From Pseudotabrizicola algicola (GTDB lineage: Bacteria > Pseudomonadota > Alphaproteobacteria > Rhodobacterales > Rhodobacteraceae): a DNA stretch of 64,000 nt. Position 1 is the stretch's first letter, and every line of letters starts with the position of its first letter. Location of the stretch: positions 1,054,001 through 1,118,000 of the forward strand of contig NZ_JAAIKE010000001.1 of NCBI RefSeq assembly GCF_010915705.1, read 5' to 3'. The position numbers were made by a program, and so were the translations under genes. Under the pieces are notes generated by a model. It was not told the DNA's origin, ran no database searches, and saw nothing but the letters and a program-made list of their open reading frames with translations. Positions 26,966 through 34,773 of this stretch are shown here, one piece after another.

Positions 26966-27041
26966 GATTGCAAATCTGCACAAAACCATGACAATCTGCA
27001 ATTGAAGAATTCTGCTTGGAACGCGCGTGCGAGGGCTTGGG
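26966..27041. promoter_or_regulatory. enuR/doeX divergent control region
   Basis: A 76-base divergent intergenic region, AT-rich at 26966-27012. It contains the exact octamer AATCTGCA twice, at 26973-26980 and 26993-27000, a spacing of 20 bases from start to start (two helical turns). Phased direct repeats are the usual operator form for MocR-family regulators, so EnuR autoregulation is plausible; DoeX could also bind here. Confidence 0.6.
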
Positions 27042-27518
27042 ATGAAACTGGACGCAATCGACCTGAAGATACTCGACGCGGTGCAAAAGGATGGCCGCAT
27101 CACCAAGCTTCGCCTCGCCGAGGTGGCGGGCCTGTCGCCCACGCCCTGCTGGCTGCGTCTGCGCAAGCTGGAACAGGCCGGGCTGATCGCGGGCTATCAC
27201 GCGCGCCTTGCCCCGCGCCGCCTCGCCCCCTTTGCCACCGTTCTGGTCGAGGTGACGCTCGCCAACCACCGCCAATCCGATTTCGACCGTTTCGAACGCG
27301 CCATCGCAGGCATAGAGGCGATCACCGATTGCTGGGCGGTGGGCGGCAGTCTGGATTACATCCTCAAGGTGATGGTGCGCGACATCGACACCTATCAACG
27401 CCTGATCGACAGGATGCTGGCCGAAGACATCGGCATCGACCGCTATTTCACCTATATCGTGACCAAGACCGTCAAGGATGCCGCCCCCCTGCCATTGGCG
27501 CTTTTCGCAGCCGACTAG
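27042..27518 (+). CDS. doeX: Lrp/AsnC-type regulator DoeX
   Basis: 158 residues. N-terminal winged helix-turn-helix LDAIDLKILDAVQKDGRITKL then LAEVAGLSPTPCWLRLRKLE, followed by the RAM ligand/oligomerisation domain (about 70-150; VTLANHRQSDFDRFE, DCWAVGGSLDYILKVMVRD). In ectoine degraders such as Halomonas, a DoeX of this type accompanies doe genes. It is divergent from enuR and transcribed toward doeC and doeD. ATG 27042 follows a GAGGG ribosome binding site; a GTG five codons earlier is possible. Confidence 0.88.
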   Translation: MKLDAIDLKILDAVQKDGRITKLRLAEVAGLSPTPCWLRLRKLEQAGLIAGYHARLAPRRLAPFATVLVEVTLANHRQSDFDRFERAIAGIEAITDCWAVGGSLDYILKVMVRDIDTYQRLIDRMLAEDIGIDRYFTYIVTKTVKDAAPLPLALFAAD

Positions 27519-27637
27519 AGAAAGTCTCTAGCCAAGGCGCCCGCCGCAGCCCGTCTGACCACAAAACCCCCGCTCTTTGGTCCCCTTCTCTGGGCTGCGG
27601 CGCGCATCATGGGCCAAACCACGACAGGAGAGCCCGG

Positions 27638-29131
27638 ATGAACGCGCAGACCCCCACCCCCCCGCACCCTGCGCTCTCGCGCCTGTCCGACCGCGCCTTG
27701 CTGCGGACGCTTGGCCATATCGGCGGGCGCTGGACCGCCGCCGCGGACGCCGCAGATTTCGCCGTCACCGATCCGGCCAGCGGCGCGCTGGTCGCGCGCG
27801 TGGCGCGGCTTGGCACCGCTGCCACCGATGCCGCCATCACCGCCGCAACCGCCGCCTTTCCCGCTTGGGCTGCCCTGCTGCCCAAGGACCGCGCGCAGGT
27901 GCTGCGCCGCTGGGCCGTGCTGATGCGCGCCGCAACCGATGACCTTGCGCTCATCATGACGCTGGAACAGGGCAAACCCCTTGCGGAATCGCGCGGCGAA
28001 ATCGCCTATGCCGCCGAGTTTCTCGACTGGTATGCCGACGAAGCCCCCCGCGTGAATGCCGAAGGCATCACCCCCCATCTCGGCGATGTCGAAATGATCG
28101 TCCGGCGTCAGGCGCTCGGGCCGGTGGGCGTGGTCACGCCGTGGAACTTCCCCAGCGCGATGATCACCCGCAAGGTGGCGGCGGCACTGGCGGCGGGCTG
28201 CACCGTGGTGGTGCATCCCTCGGCGGAAACCCCGCTTTCCGCGCTCGCCCTTGCCGAACTGGCCGAACGCGCGGGCCTGCCGGCGGGGGTGATGAACCTT
28301 GTGCCCGGCGATGCCGCCACCATCGTGGGGGCCATGTGCGCCGACACCCGCCTGCGTGCAATGTCCTTCACAGGATCGACCGAGGTGGGCCGTCTGATCG
28401 CCAGCCAATGCGCGCCGACCATGAAACGCATGGTGATGGAACTGGGCGGCCATGCCCCGCTGATCGTCTTTGCCGACGCCGACATCGACCGTGCGGTAGA
28501 CATCACGATGGACGCGAAATTCGCGACCTCGGGCCAGGATTGCCTCGCCGCCAACCGCATCTATGTGGCGCGCGAGATCCTCGCGCCCTTTACCGAGAAA
28601 CTGGCCGCCCGCATCGCGGCCTTGCGCAGCGGCCCCGGCCTCGACCCCGCGACCCAGATCGGCCCCCTGATGCATGCCCGCGCCCTTGCCAAGGTTGCGG
28701 CGCAGGTGACCGATGCCGTGGCGCGCGGCGGGCGCGTCGTGGTGGGCGGCGCGGCGCATCCCGAACTGCCGCTGGCCTACCTGCCCACGCTCATCACGGG
28801 TGCTCCCGACAGCGCGCTGATCCACCGCGAGGAAACCTTTGGCCCCGTCGCCTCGGTCCAGCCTTTCGACACCGAAGCCGAGGTGATCGCCCGCGCCAAT
28901 GCCACCGAATACGGCCTTGTCGCCTATGTCGTCACCCGCGACGGCGCGCGCGCCTTGCGCCTGTCGCGCGCGCTCGACTTCGGCATGGTGGCGGTGAACC
29001 GCGTGAAGATCACCGGCGGCCCCGTCCCCTTTGGCGGCTGGAAACAATCCGGCATGGGCCGCGAAGGCTCGCGTCACGGGCTCGAAGCCTTCACCGAACT
29101 CAAATACATCTGCATCGACACTGCCGCCTGA
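27638..29131 (+). CDS. doeC: Aldehyde dehydrogenase DoeC (aspartate semialdehyde oxidation)
   Basis: 497-residue NAD(P)-dependent aldehyde dehydrogenase. Catalytic Glu is in MVMELGGHAPLIVF and catalytic Cys in ATSGQDCLAANRIY; VVTPWNFPSAMITRK and SFTGSTEVGRL form the cofactor site. The sequence resembles succinate-semialdehyde dehydrogenases, but beside doeD and the ectoine genes it should oxidise L-aspartate-4-semialdehyde to aspartate, the last step of ectoine degradation. AGGAG precedes ATG 27638. The same frame stays open for 2.9 kb upstream, an artefact of GC-rich codon bias. Confidence 0.9.
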   Translation: MNAQTPTPPHPALSRLSDRALLRTLGHIGGRWTAAADAADFAVTDPASGALVARVARLGTAATDAAITAATAAFPAWAALLPKDRAQVLRRWAVLMRAATDDLALIMTLEQGKPLAESRGEIAYAAEFLDWYADEAPRVNAEGITPHLGDVEMIVRRQALGPVGVVTPWNFPSAMITRKVAAALAAGCTVVVHPSAETPLSALALAELAERAGLPAGVMNLVPGDAATIVGAMCADTRLRAMSFTGSTEVGRLIASQCAPTMKRMVMELGGHAPLIVFADADIDRAVDITMDAKFATSGQDCLAANRIYVAREILAPFTEKLAARIAALRSGPGLDPATQIGPLMHARALAKVAAQVTDAVARGGRVVVGGAAHPELPLAYLPTLITGAPDSALIHREETFGPVASVQPFDTEAEVIARANATEYGLVAYVVTRDGARALRLSRALDFGMVAVNRVKITGGPVPFGGWKQSGMGREGSRHGLEAFTELKYICIDTAA

Positions 29132-29151
29132 GCGCGGGAAAGGACCACAGC

Positions 29152-30525
29152 ATGCTTGACCGCGAAAATGATCTGAACGCCTGGGATCGCGACCACTTCT
29201 TCCACCCCTCCACCCATATGGGGATGCATGCGCGCGGCGACACGCCCCGCCGCGTCATCACCGGCGGCGAGGGGTGCCACATCACCGACGCCAGCGGCAA
29301 AACCAGCCTTGATGCCTTTGCCGGGCTCTACTGCGTGAACGTCGGCTATGGCCGCACGGAAATTGCCGAGGCCATCGCCGAACAGGCGCGCGAGCTGGCC
29401 TATTACCACGCCTATGTCGGCCACGGCACCGAGGCCAGCATCACATTGGCCCGCATGATCATCGAACGCGCCCCCGCGCATATGAGCCGCGTCTACTTCG
29501 GCCTGTCGGGGTCGGACGCCAATGAAACCAACATCAAATTGATCTGGTATTACAACAACATCCTTGGCCGGCCCGAGAAGAAGAAGATCATCAGCCGGTG
29601 GCGTGGCTATCACGGCTCGGGCGTGATGACGGGCAGTCTCACCGGCCTGTCGCTGTTTCACGCCAACTTCGACCTGCCGCGCGCGCCCATCCTGCACACC
29701 GAAGCACCCTACTACTTCCGCCGCGAGAACCGCGACCAGACCGAGGAACAGTTCAGCGCCCATTGCGCCGAAAAGCTCGAGGAAATGATCCTCGCCGAAG
29801 GCCCCGACACCGTGGCCGCTTTCATCGGCGAGCCGATCCTCGGCACCGGCGGCATCGTGCCGCCGCCGAAAGGCTACTGGGAGGCCATTCAGGCGGTCCT
29901 CAGGAAGTACGATATCCTGCTGGTCGCAGACGAGGTGGTGACAGGCTTTGGCCGCCTCGGCACCATGTTCGGCTCCGACCATTACGGGATGCAGCCCGAT
30001 CTCATCACCATCGCCAAGGGCCTCACCTCGGCCTATGCGCCGCTGTCGGGCTCCATCGTGTCGGACCGCATGTGGCAGGTGCTGGTGCAAGGCTCCGATC
30101 AGCTTGGCCCGATCGGCCACGGCTGGACCTATTCGGCCCATCCGATCTGCGCGGCAGCGGGGGTGGCGAACCTCAAGCTGATCGACAGCCTGAACCTCGT
30201 GCAGAACGCGGGCGAGGTGGGCGCCTATTTCCGCGCGGGTCTGGCCGATGCACTCGGCGCCCATGCCCATGTCGGCGAGGTGCGGGGTGACGGATTGATG
30301 GCGGCGGTGGAATTCGTCGAAGACCGCGACGACCGCCGCTTCTTCGACCCTGCCCGCAAGATCGGCCCCGCCATCGCCGCCGCGCTGCTCGAAGAGGGAG
30401 TGATCGGCCGCGCCATGCCGCAGGGCGACATTCTGGGCTTTGCCCCGCCACTCTGCATGGGCAGACCAGAGGCCGATACCGTCATCGCCGCCGCCGCCAA
30501 GGCGGTCAAAAAGGTCCTCGGCTGA
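29152..30525 (+). CDS. doeD: Diaminobutyrate aminotransferase DoeD
   Basis: 457-residue class III PLP aminotransferase. Seen: FAGLYCVNVGYGR, YFGLSGSDANETNIKLI, RWRGYHGS, GEPILGTGGIVPPPKGYW, DEVVTGFGRLGTMFGSDHYG with the PLP-ring Asp, and IAKGLTSAYAPLSG with the Schiff-base lysine. Class III enzymes of this type act on diamines and omega-amino acids. By context it converts L-2,4-diaminobutyrate to aspartate semialdehyde for DoeC. It follows doeC by 20 bases. Confidence 0.92.
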   Translation: MLDRENDLNAWDRDHFFHPSTHMGMHARGDTPRRVITGGEGCHITDASGKTSLDAFAGLYCVNVGYGRTEIAEAIAEQARELAYYHAYVGHGTEASITLARMIIERAPAHMSRVYFGLSGSDANETNIKLIWYYNNILGRPEKKKIISRWRGYHGSGVMTGSLTGLSLFHANFDLPRAPILHTEAPYYFRRENRDQTEEQFSAHCAEKLEEMILAEGPDTVAAFIGEPILGTGGIVPPPKGYWEAIQAVLRKYDILLVADEVVTGFGRLGTMFGSDHYGMQPDLITIAKGLTSAYAPLSGSIVSDRMWQVLVQGSDQLGPIGHGWTYSAHPICAAAGVANLKLIDSLNLVQNAGEVGAYFRAGLADALGAHAHVGEVRGDGLMAAVEFVEDRDDRRFFDPARKIGPAIAAALLEEGVIGRAMPQGDILGFAPPLCMGRPEADTVIAAAAKAVKKVLG

Positions 30526-30539
30526 AGGCCCCGCCCCGG

Positions 30540-30869
30540 CTACTGGCCGGGGCCAAGCCTGCGATAGATCACATGGTGGTGCCGCCCGTCATAAAGCGGG
30601 CGCACCCGCTCCAGCGCCTGCATCGCCACCACGCGGCGCGGCGAGGCAAGGGCCTCATCGATCGCCTCACGGCTCGGATAGTCGATCTCCTGCACCAGAA
30701 ACACATCGCCCAGCGCCGCCTCTGCCGCAACGGGCCGATACACCCGCACCGCCTGCGCATGCAGCATCTGCGACCATGCAGGCACCAGAAATTGCTCGAC
30801 CGCCGCGTAGAACTCATCCTCCATGCCGGGCTTGATCCGGCCGCGGAAAATCGCGCTTCTGGTAAACAT
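30540..30869 (-). CDS. Conserved hypothetical protein, possible dimeric alpha/beta barrel
   Basis: 109 residues, start ATG 30869 with a perfect AAAGGAGC ribosome binding site. The sequence (RSAIFRGRIKPGMEDEFYAAVEQ, then VRVYRPVAAEAALGDVFLVQEIDYPS, then VRPLYDGRHHHVIYRRL) has the length, alternating strand/helix pattern and EIDYPSREAIDEALASP motif of EthD/Dabb-like stress-response barrel proteins. Function unknown. It is convergent with doeD and divergent from pccB, so it could share the control region of either locus. Confidence 0.7.
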   Translation of the reverse strand: MFTRSAIFRGRIKPGMEDEFYAAVEQFLVPAWSQMLHAQAVRVYRPVAAEAALGDVFLVQEIDYPSREAIDEALASPRRVVAMQALERVRPLYDGRHHHVIYRRLGPGQ

Positions 30870-30989
30870 GGGGCTCCTTTCCGTGCCTGGGCCGCTCCTC
30901 CGTGAAGGCAGTGCCCGTGTTATCGTTATCATGGCCGCGCGCAAAGGAAAAGCGCCGCGACAGGCCGCGCGCCCTCGGGTGGATAATCG

Positions 30990-31061
30990 CAGAATTTGCA
31001 CATTCGCAATTTGCTGCCAGAAGTTGCGATTATATATGCAAATTTTCCCGATTCTCCTTTG
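30990..31061 (+). promoter_or_regulatory. Candidate operator region of pccB
   Basis: The gap before pccB turns AT-rich and carries three inverted TTGC/GCAA arrangements: TTTGCACATTCGCAA (about 30995-31009), TTGCGATTATATATGCAAA (31024-31042) and TTTGCGCCTGCAAAA (31048-31062). TTTGCAAA-type sites are, as I recall, bound by the short-chain acyl-CoA regulator PccR/ScfR that activates propionyl-CoA genes in Rhodobacter. No pccR-like gene is present in this window. The motif cluster is seen; the regulator is inferred. Confidence 0.5.
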
Positions 31062-31115
31062 CGCCTGCAAAATCGCCTCTTATGGTGCCGCAAATCCGCA
31101 GGGGGAGTCGGTGCG

Positions 31116-32648
31116 ATGAAAGACATTCTGGCACAGCTTGAAAGCCGCCGTGAAACCGCGCGTCAGGGGGGCGGCAAGCGCCGGACCGATGCGCAACATG
31201 CCAAGGGCAAGCTCACCGCTCGCGAACGCATCGACCTTCTGCTCGACGAAGGCAGCTTCGAAGAATTCGACATGTTCGTCACCCACCGCTGCACCGATTT
31301 CGGCATGGAGGCAGACCGCCCCGCAGGCGATGGCGTGGTCACGGGCTGGGGCACCGTCAACGGCCGCATGGTCTATGTGTTCTCGCAAGACTTCACCGTG
31401 ATGGGCGGCTCGGTCTCCGAGACACATGCCGCAAAGATCTGCAAGATCATGGATATGGCAATCCAGAACGGTGCGCCCGTCATCGGCATCAACGATTCTG
31501 GCGGCGCGCGCATCCAGGAAGGCGTGGCCAGCCTTGCCGCCTATGGCGAGGTGTTCCAGCGCAACATCCTCGCCTCGGGCGTGGTGCCGCAAATCTCGCT
31601 CATCATGGGCCCCTGCGCGGGCGGCGCGGTCTACTCCCCCGCAATGACCGACTTCATCTTCATGGTGAAGGATTCCAGCTACATGTTCGTCACCGGCCCC
31701 GACGTGGTGAAAACCGTCACGAACGAGGTGGTGACCGCCGAAGAACTGGGCGGGGCCTCCACCCATACCCGCAAATCCTCGGTCGCCGATGCGGCATTCG
31801 AAAACGATGTCGAGGCGCTGGCCGAAACCCGCCGCCTGATCGACTTCCTGCCGCTCAACAACCGCGAAAAGGCCCCCGTCCGCCCGTTCTTCGATGATCC
31901 CGCACGGGTCGAGCCGAGCCTTGACACGCTGGTGCCGGAAAACCCGAACCAGCCCTATGACATGAAGGAACTCATCACCAAGCTGGCGGATGAGGGCGAT
32001 TTCTTCGAAATCCAGCGCGATTTTGCCGCCAACATCATCACCGGCTTCATCCGGCTCGAAGGCCAGTCGGTCGGCGTGGTCGCCAACCAGCCCACCGTGC
32101 TGGCAGGCTGCCTCGACATCGACGCCAGCCGCAAGGCCGCGCGTTTCGTGCGCTTCTGCGACGCCTTCGAAATCCCGATCCTCACCCTTGTGGACGTCCC
32201 CGGCTTCCTGCCCGGCACCGGCCAGGAATATGGCGGCGTCATCAAGCACGGCGCGAAACTGCTGTTTGCCTATGGCGAGGCGACGGTGCCCAAGGTCACC
32301 GTCCTGACCCGCAAGACCTATGGCGGGGCCTATGTGGTGATGTCCTCCAAGCACCTGCGCGGTGACTTCAACTACGCCTGGCCCACTGCCGAGGTGGCCG
32401 TGATGGGCGCAAAGGGCGCGGTCGAGATCCTCTACCGCAGCGAGCTGGGCGACAAGGAAAAGATCGCCGCCCGCGTCAAGGATTACGAAGACCGCTTCGC
32501 CAATCCTTTCGTGGCTGCCGAAAAGGGCTTCATCGACGAAGTCATCATGCCCCATTCCACCCGCCGCCGCGTGTGCCGTGCCTTTGCGTCACTGCGCACG
32601 AAGAAGTTGGCGAACCCGTGGAAAAAGCACGATAACATCCCTCTCTGA
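31116..32648 (+). CDS. pccB: Propionyl-CoA carboxylase, carboxyltransferase subunit
   Basis: 510-residue biotin-dependent carboxyltransferase beta subunit. The two crotonase-like halves are clear: [23 protein letters not shown] and [26 protein letters not shown] in the N half, and [28 protein letters not shown] plus [17 protein letters not shown] in the C half. It transfers CO2 from biotin on PccA to propionyl-CoA, forming methylmalonyl-CoA. The frame is open 40 codons earlier, but ATG 31116 with an upstream GGGGGAG fits the family N-terminus. It leads the propionate locus that continues with pccA and scpA. Confidence 0.97.
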   Translation: MKDILAQLESRRETARQGGGKRRTDAQHAKGKLTARERIDLLLDEGSFEEFDMFVTHRCTDFGMEADRPAGDGVVTGWGTVNGRMVYVFSQDFTVMGGSVSETHAAKICKIMDMAIQNGAPVIGINDSGGARIQEGVASLAAYGEVFQRNILASGVVPQISLIMGPCAGGAVYSPAMTDFIFMVKDSSYMFVTGPDVVKTVTNEVVTAEELGGASTHTRKSSVADAAFENDVEALAETRRLIDFLPLNNREKAPVRPFFDDPARVEPSLDTLVPENPNQPYDMKELITKLADEGDFFEIQRDFAANIITGFIRLEGQSVGVVANQPTVLAGCLDIDASRKAARFVRFCDAFEIPILTLVDVPGFLPGTGQEYGGVIKHGAKLLFAYGEATVPKVTVLTRKTYGGAYVVMSSKHLRGDFNYAWPTAEVAVMGAKGAVEILYRSELGDKEKIAARVKDYEDRFANPFVAAEKGFIDEVIMPHSTRRRVCRAFASLRTKKLANPWKKHDNIPL

Positions 32649-32725
32649 CACCACAGGGCAAAGGGGGATGCACAGATGGCACCATGCAGCAGGGCAGGCT
32701 TGCACCGGCAAGGGCGGCAGCGATC

Positions 32726-33121
32726 ATGACCGATCCGAAGCCCGAGCAGCAGGAATCGCTCCAGCGCCTCGACGGGGACGAAACCCTGATCGCGGTGCCA
32801 TCGGGTCAGCCGGTGGCCTTGCAGGACGTCATCTGGAATGTCCCCGGCCCCGAGGGGCTGGCAGTGCGTTTCCGCTTCGTCGCACCGCAGATCGCGCGCG
32901 AGGGGGGAACCATCCCCTACGAGGTCGCGGCCGAGGACATCTTGCACCTGTGCCAGACCTATGCGCTGCCCCGTCTGGCCGAGTTCGGACCGCAGCCGAC
33001 GCAGATCATCATTTCGATGTCCGATCAGCCCGTCCCGTTCGGCGAATCTGCCCCGCAGGCGACGCAGTTTTTCGAGGCCTTCACGCCTCAGGACGATCTC
33101 TGCATATGGGAGATTTTCTGA
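32726..33121 (+). CDS. DUF6497-like small protein
   Basis: 131 residues. The segment ALQDVIWNVPGPEGLAVRFRFVAPQI and the C-terminal DDLCIWEIF resemble a Rhodobacterales family annotated as DUF6497; the domain number is from memory. It has no catalytic motif and, from this start, no signal peptide. ATG 32726 follows AAGGGCGG at suitable spacing; an in-frame ATG 14 codons upstream is an alternative. The gene sits between pccB and pccA, an insertion order common in this group, but no link to propionate metabolism is evident. Confidence 0.68.
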   Translation: MTDPKPEQQESLQRLDGDETLIAVPSGQPVALQDVIWNVPGPEGLAVRFRFVAPQIAREGGTIPYEVAAEDILHLCQTYALPRLAEFGPQPTQIIISMSDQPVPFGESAPQATQFFEAFTPQDDLCIWEIF

Positions 33122-33332
33122 TGCGACCCCAAGATGTTGTTGTTTCCGCCCCCGCCCTGCGCGCTGCTGATGTAGCAGAGTCACAGGCGGCAAACTTGGC
33201 AAACAATCCATGTCAAAGGCGGCGGCAATCCGCTACTGTGACAAAAGGCCGAACCCAAGCGGCCTTTGCCTCAGATGAAGGGTGTGTTATCGGGCGATCC
33301 GAAACAACCTTCCAAGAATACAGGAGACGAGG

Positions 33333-33470
33333 ATGTCGAAGAGCACGAAAATTATCCTGGCGCTTTCTATGGTCGCCTTTGTGGCTGCTTGCGCCAAGAA
33401 AGAAGCTGAAGTCGTTTACGTGGACGAACCGGTTTCGGTCGAACCCACCTACACCGGCAAGTACAAGTAA
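33333..33470 (+). CDS. Small lipoprotein (45 aa)
   Basis: A 45-residue lipoprotein: MSKSTKIILALSMVAFVAAC signal with lipobox VAAC, leaving a mature peptide of only about 26 residues that is Lys/Glu/Val-rich and ends in YTGKYK. AGGAGACGAGG precedes ATG 33333 and a strong hairpin terminator begins 7 bases after the stop, so this is a genuine, independently ended transcription unit. Function unknown; it is probably an abundant small envelope protein. Confidence 0.8.
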   Translation: MSKSTKIILALSMVAFVAACAKKEAEVVYVDEPVSVEPTYTGKYK

Positions 33471-33477
33471 GACGGTC

Positions 33478-33520
33478 GGGCGGGCTGCCGGACCTGTTCC
33501 GGCATTGCCCGCCCACTTTT
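33478..33520 (+). terminator. Intrinsic terminator after the 45-aa lipoprotein gene
   Basis: The stem GGGCGGGC-TGCCGG pairs with CCGGCA-(TT bulge)-GCCCGCCC across a 7-base loop, followed by ACTTTT. That is fourteen base pairs with one bulge, seven bases after the stop codon. Confidence 0.85.
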
Positions 33521-33671
33521 CCCGCCCGCGCTCTGGCGCGCGCACGGCGCTGTGCCATAAAGTCGCGCCATCCTTTTCAGCCCATCGCACAACTGCCCGC
33601 CGCTCATCGCCCCTTGGCCTTGCGCGCGCAGATGCCTATTGCTGCCCCCATCCATCCACAGGGGGCACCTC

Positions 33672-34070
33672 ATGCTGAAACATCGCGGCTTTCCGGGCCG
33701 CCTTCCCGGCACCGATTTCCAGTTCACCATCCGCCGCGCCAACAAAAAGGACGGTCCGGCCAAGATCATCCGGCGCGAACGCTATCGCGACCGCAAGCAC
33801 GCAGACCGCAAGGCCGATGAAGGCTTCATGGCCGCGCTCTGGCAATGCTTTGGCGAAGAACCCTTTGAACGCGGCAATCTCGACGCGGGCCGCCTCTCGT
33901 GGCTCTTTGGCCGCGAAGTGGTTCCCGCCGAAGACCCCTTCGATCCGCAAAGCTATGAAGCGCTGCTGCGCATCAATCTCAAGGTCGCCCAGGTGTCCTT
34001 CCCCGAGGTCTTTGCCGAAGATGCCGAAGACGTGATCTGGGATGAAGAAGACGACGGAGACGACGACTGA
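33672..34070 (+). CDS. Conserved hypothetical protein with acidic tail
   Basis: 132 residues, not recognised. The N-terminal half is strongly basic (IRRANKKDGPAKIIRRERYRDRKHADRK), the middle has FMAALWQCFGEEPFERGNL and LSWLFGREVVPAEDPFDP, and the protein ends in an acidic run (DEEDDGDDD). No signal peptide or membrane segment. ATG 33672 follows a GGGGG ribosome binding site. Codon bias and reading-frame integrity support a real cytoplasmic protein; the opposite charge of its ends suggests nucleic-acid or protein binding, but that is only a guess. Confidence 0.7.
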   Translation: MLKHRGFPGRLPGTDFQFTIRRANKKDGPAKIIRRERYRDRKHADRKADEGFMAALWQCFGEEPFERGNLDAGRLSWLFGREVVPAEDPFDPQSYEALLRINLKVAQVSFPEVFAEDAEDVIWDEEDDGDDD

Positions 34071-34389
34071 TGCGCGCCCTTCCGCCTGTCCCCGTGCCCG
34101 ACCGGCAGACCCCCGCGCATTGCGGACGGGGAAGCGGAATTTCGTTTGAATCCAAGGGCACTGCTGCCCATCCTTCACGGCATCCGGCGCGGGGTCCGCA
34201 GCCCCGTTCCGGGCTCCACATGACGACCCTATCCCTGACCTTGCGGTCCGGTCCCCTCGGGGCCGGACCGTCCTTTGCCACATGGCAAAGCCTTGCCGAT
34301 GCCGACCGGCGCGGAAATTTCCCCTTTTCCGCCGCCAAGGATGCGGTAGAGTCAGTGTCAATAAAAACCCTGACACGAGGCAGTCACAA
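34071..34389 (+). other. 319-base intergenic region with hairpin
   Basis: No gene seen. A stable hairpin at 34244-34270 (GGTCCGGTCCC / GGGCCGGACC, 4-base loop, then GTCCTTT) looks like a weak terminator for the upstream hypothetical gene. Just before the next gene, GTGTCA and GACAC form an inverted repeat around an A/T-rich core (about 34356-34379), which may be part of the promoter of the glycine-zipper lipoprotein. Confidence 0.5.
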
Positions 34390-34635
34390 ATGGTCACGAA
34401 ACACGTTCTTCTCGCAACGGTCTTTGCCGTCACGCTCTCTGGCTGCGTCGGCGGGGGCGGTTATGGCAGCAATTCTGCACCGCTCAACAGCGCTGCCGTC
34501 CGCACCGTCGGCGGTGCCGCAGCGGGCGCGCTCATTGCCGAAGCCACCGGCGGCTCCAAGACCCGCGGCGCGCTCATCGGCGCCGTGGCTGGTGGCGGCT
34601 CCTGCATGCTGCCCGGCACCAACAACTGCTACTGA
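34390..34635 (+). CDS. Glycine-zipper lipoprotein (81 aa)
   Basis: 81 residues with signal and lipobox LSGC (cysteine near residue 19), then a Gly/Ala-rich segment VGGAAAGALIAEATGG and TRGALIGAVAGGGS, typical of glycine-zipper outer-membrane-associated lipoproteins. The mature part is about 60 residues and ends LPGTNNCY. Such proteins contribute to envelope integrity in many proteobacteria; the exact role is not predictable. It is followed by a hairpin before pccA, so it forms its own transcription unit. Confidence 0.78.
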   Translation: MVTKHVLLATVFAVTLSGCVGGGGYGSNSAPLNSAAVRTVGGAAAGALIAEATGGSKTRGALIGAVAGGGSCMLPGTNNCY

Positions 34636-34686
34636 TCCGGCTGCCGCCCGCGCGCGGCTCGGCCTGACATCAGATCATCCGAAAAC

Positions 34687-34722
34687 AGGGTCTTTCAGCC
34701 ATAACGGCTGGAGGGCCCTTTT
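34687..34722 (+). terminator. Intrinsic terminator upstream of pccA
   Basis: AGGGTC-TTT-CAGCC, loop ATAAC, GGCTG-GAG-GGCCCT, then TTTT. The inner 5-bp and outer 6-bp stems are separated by a small symmetric internal loop. It probably ends the glycine-zipper transcript, so pccA would need its own promoter or readthrough. Confidence 0.72.
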
Positions 34723-34773
34723 CATTTGCGGCGCAGGCTCCGGCCCGAGCCTGCCCGAGGGGAGAGAGAGCCA

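Noticed and set aside
24698-29131. A single plus-strand open frame of 1477 codons
   Set aside because: Only its last third (27638-29131) is a gene, doeC. The earlier part is Arg/Gln/His-rich translation opposite ehuA and enuR, an effect of GC-rich third positions.
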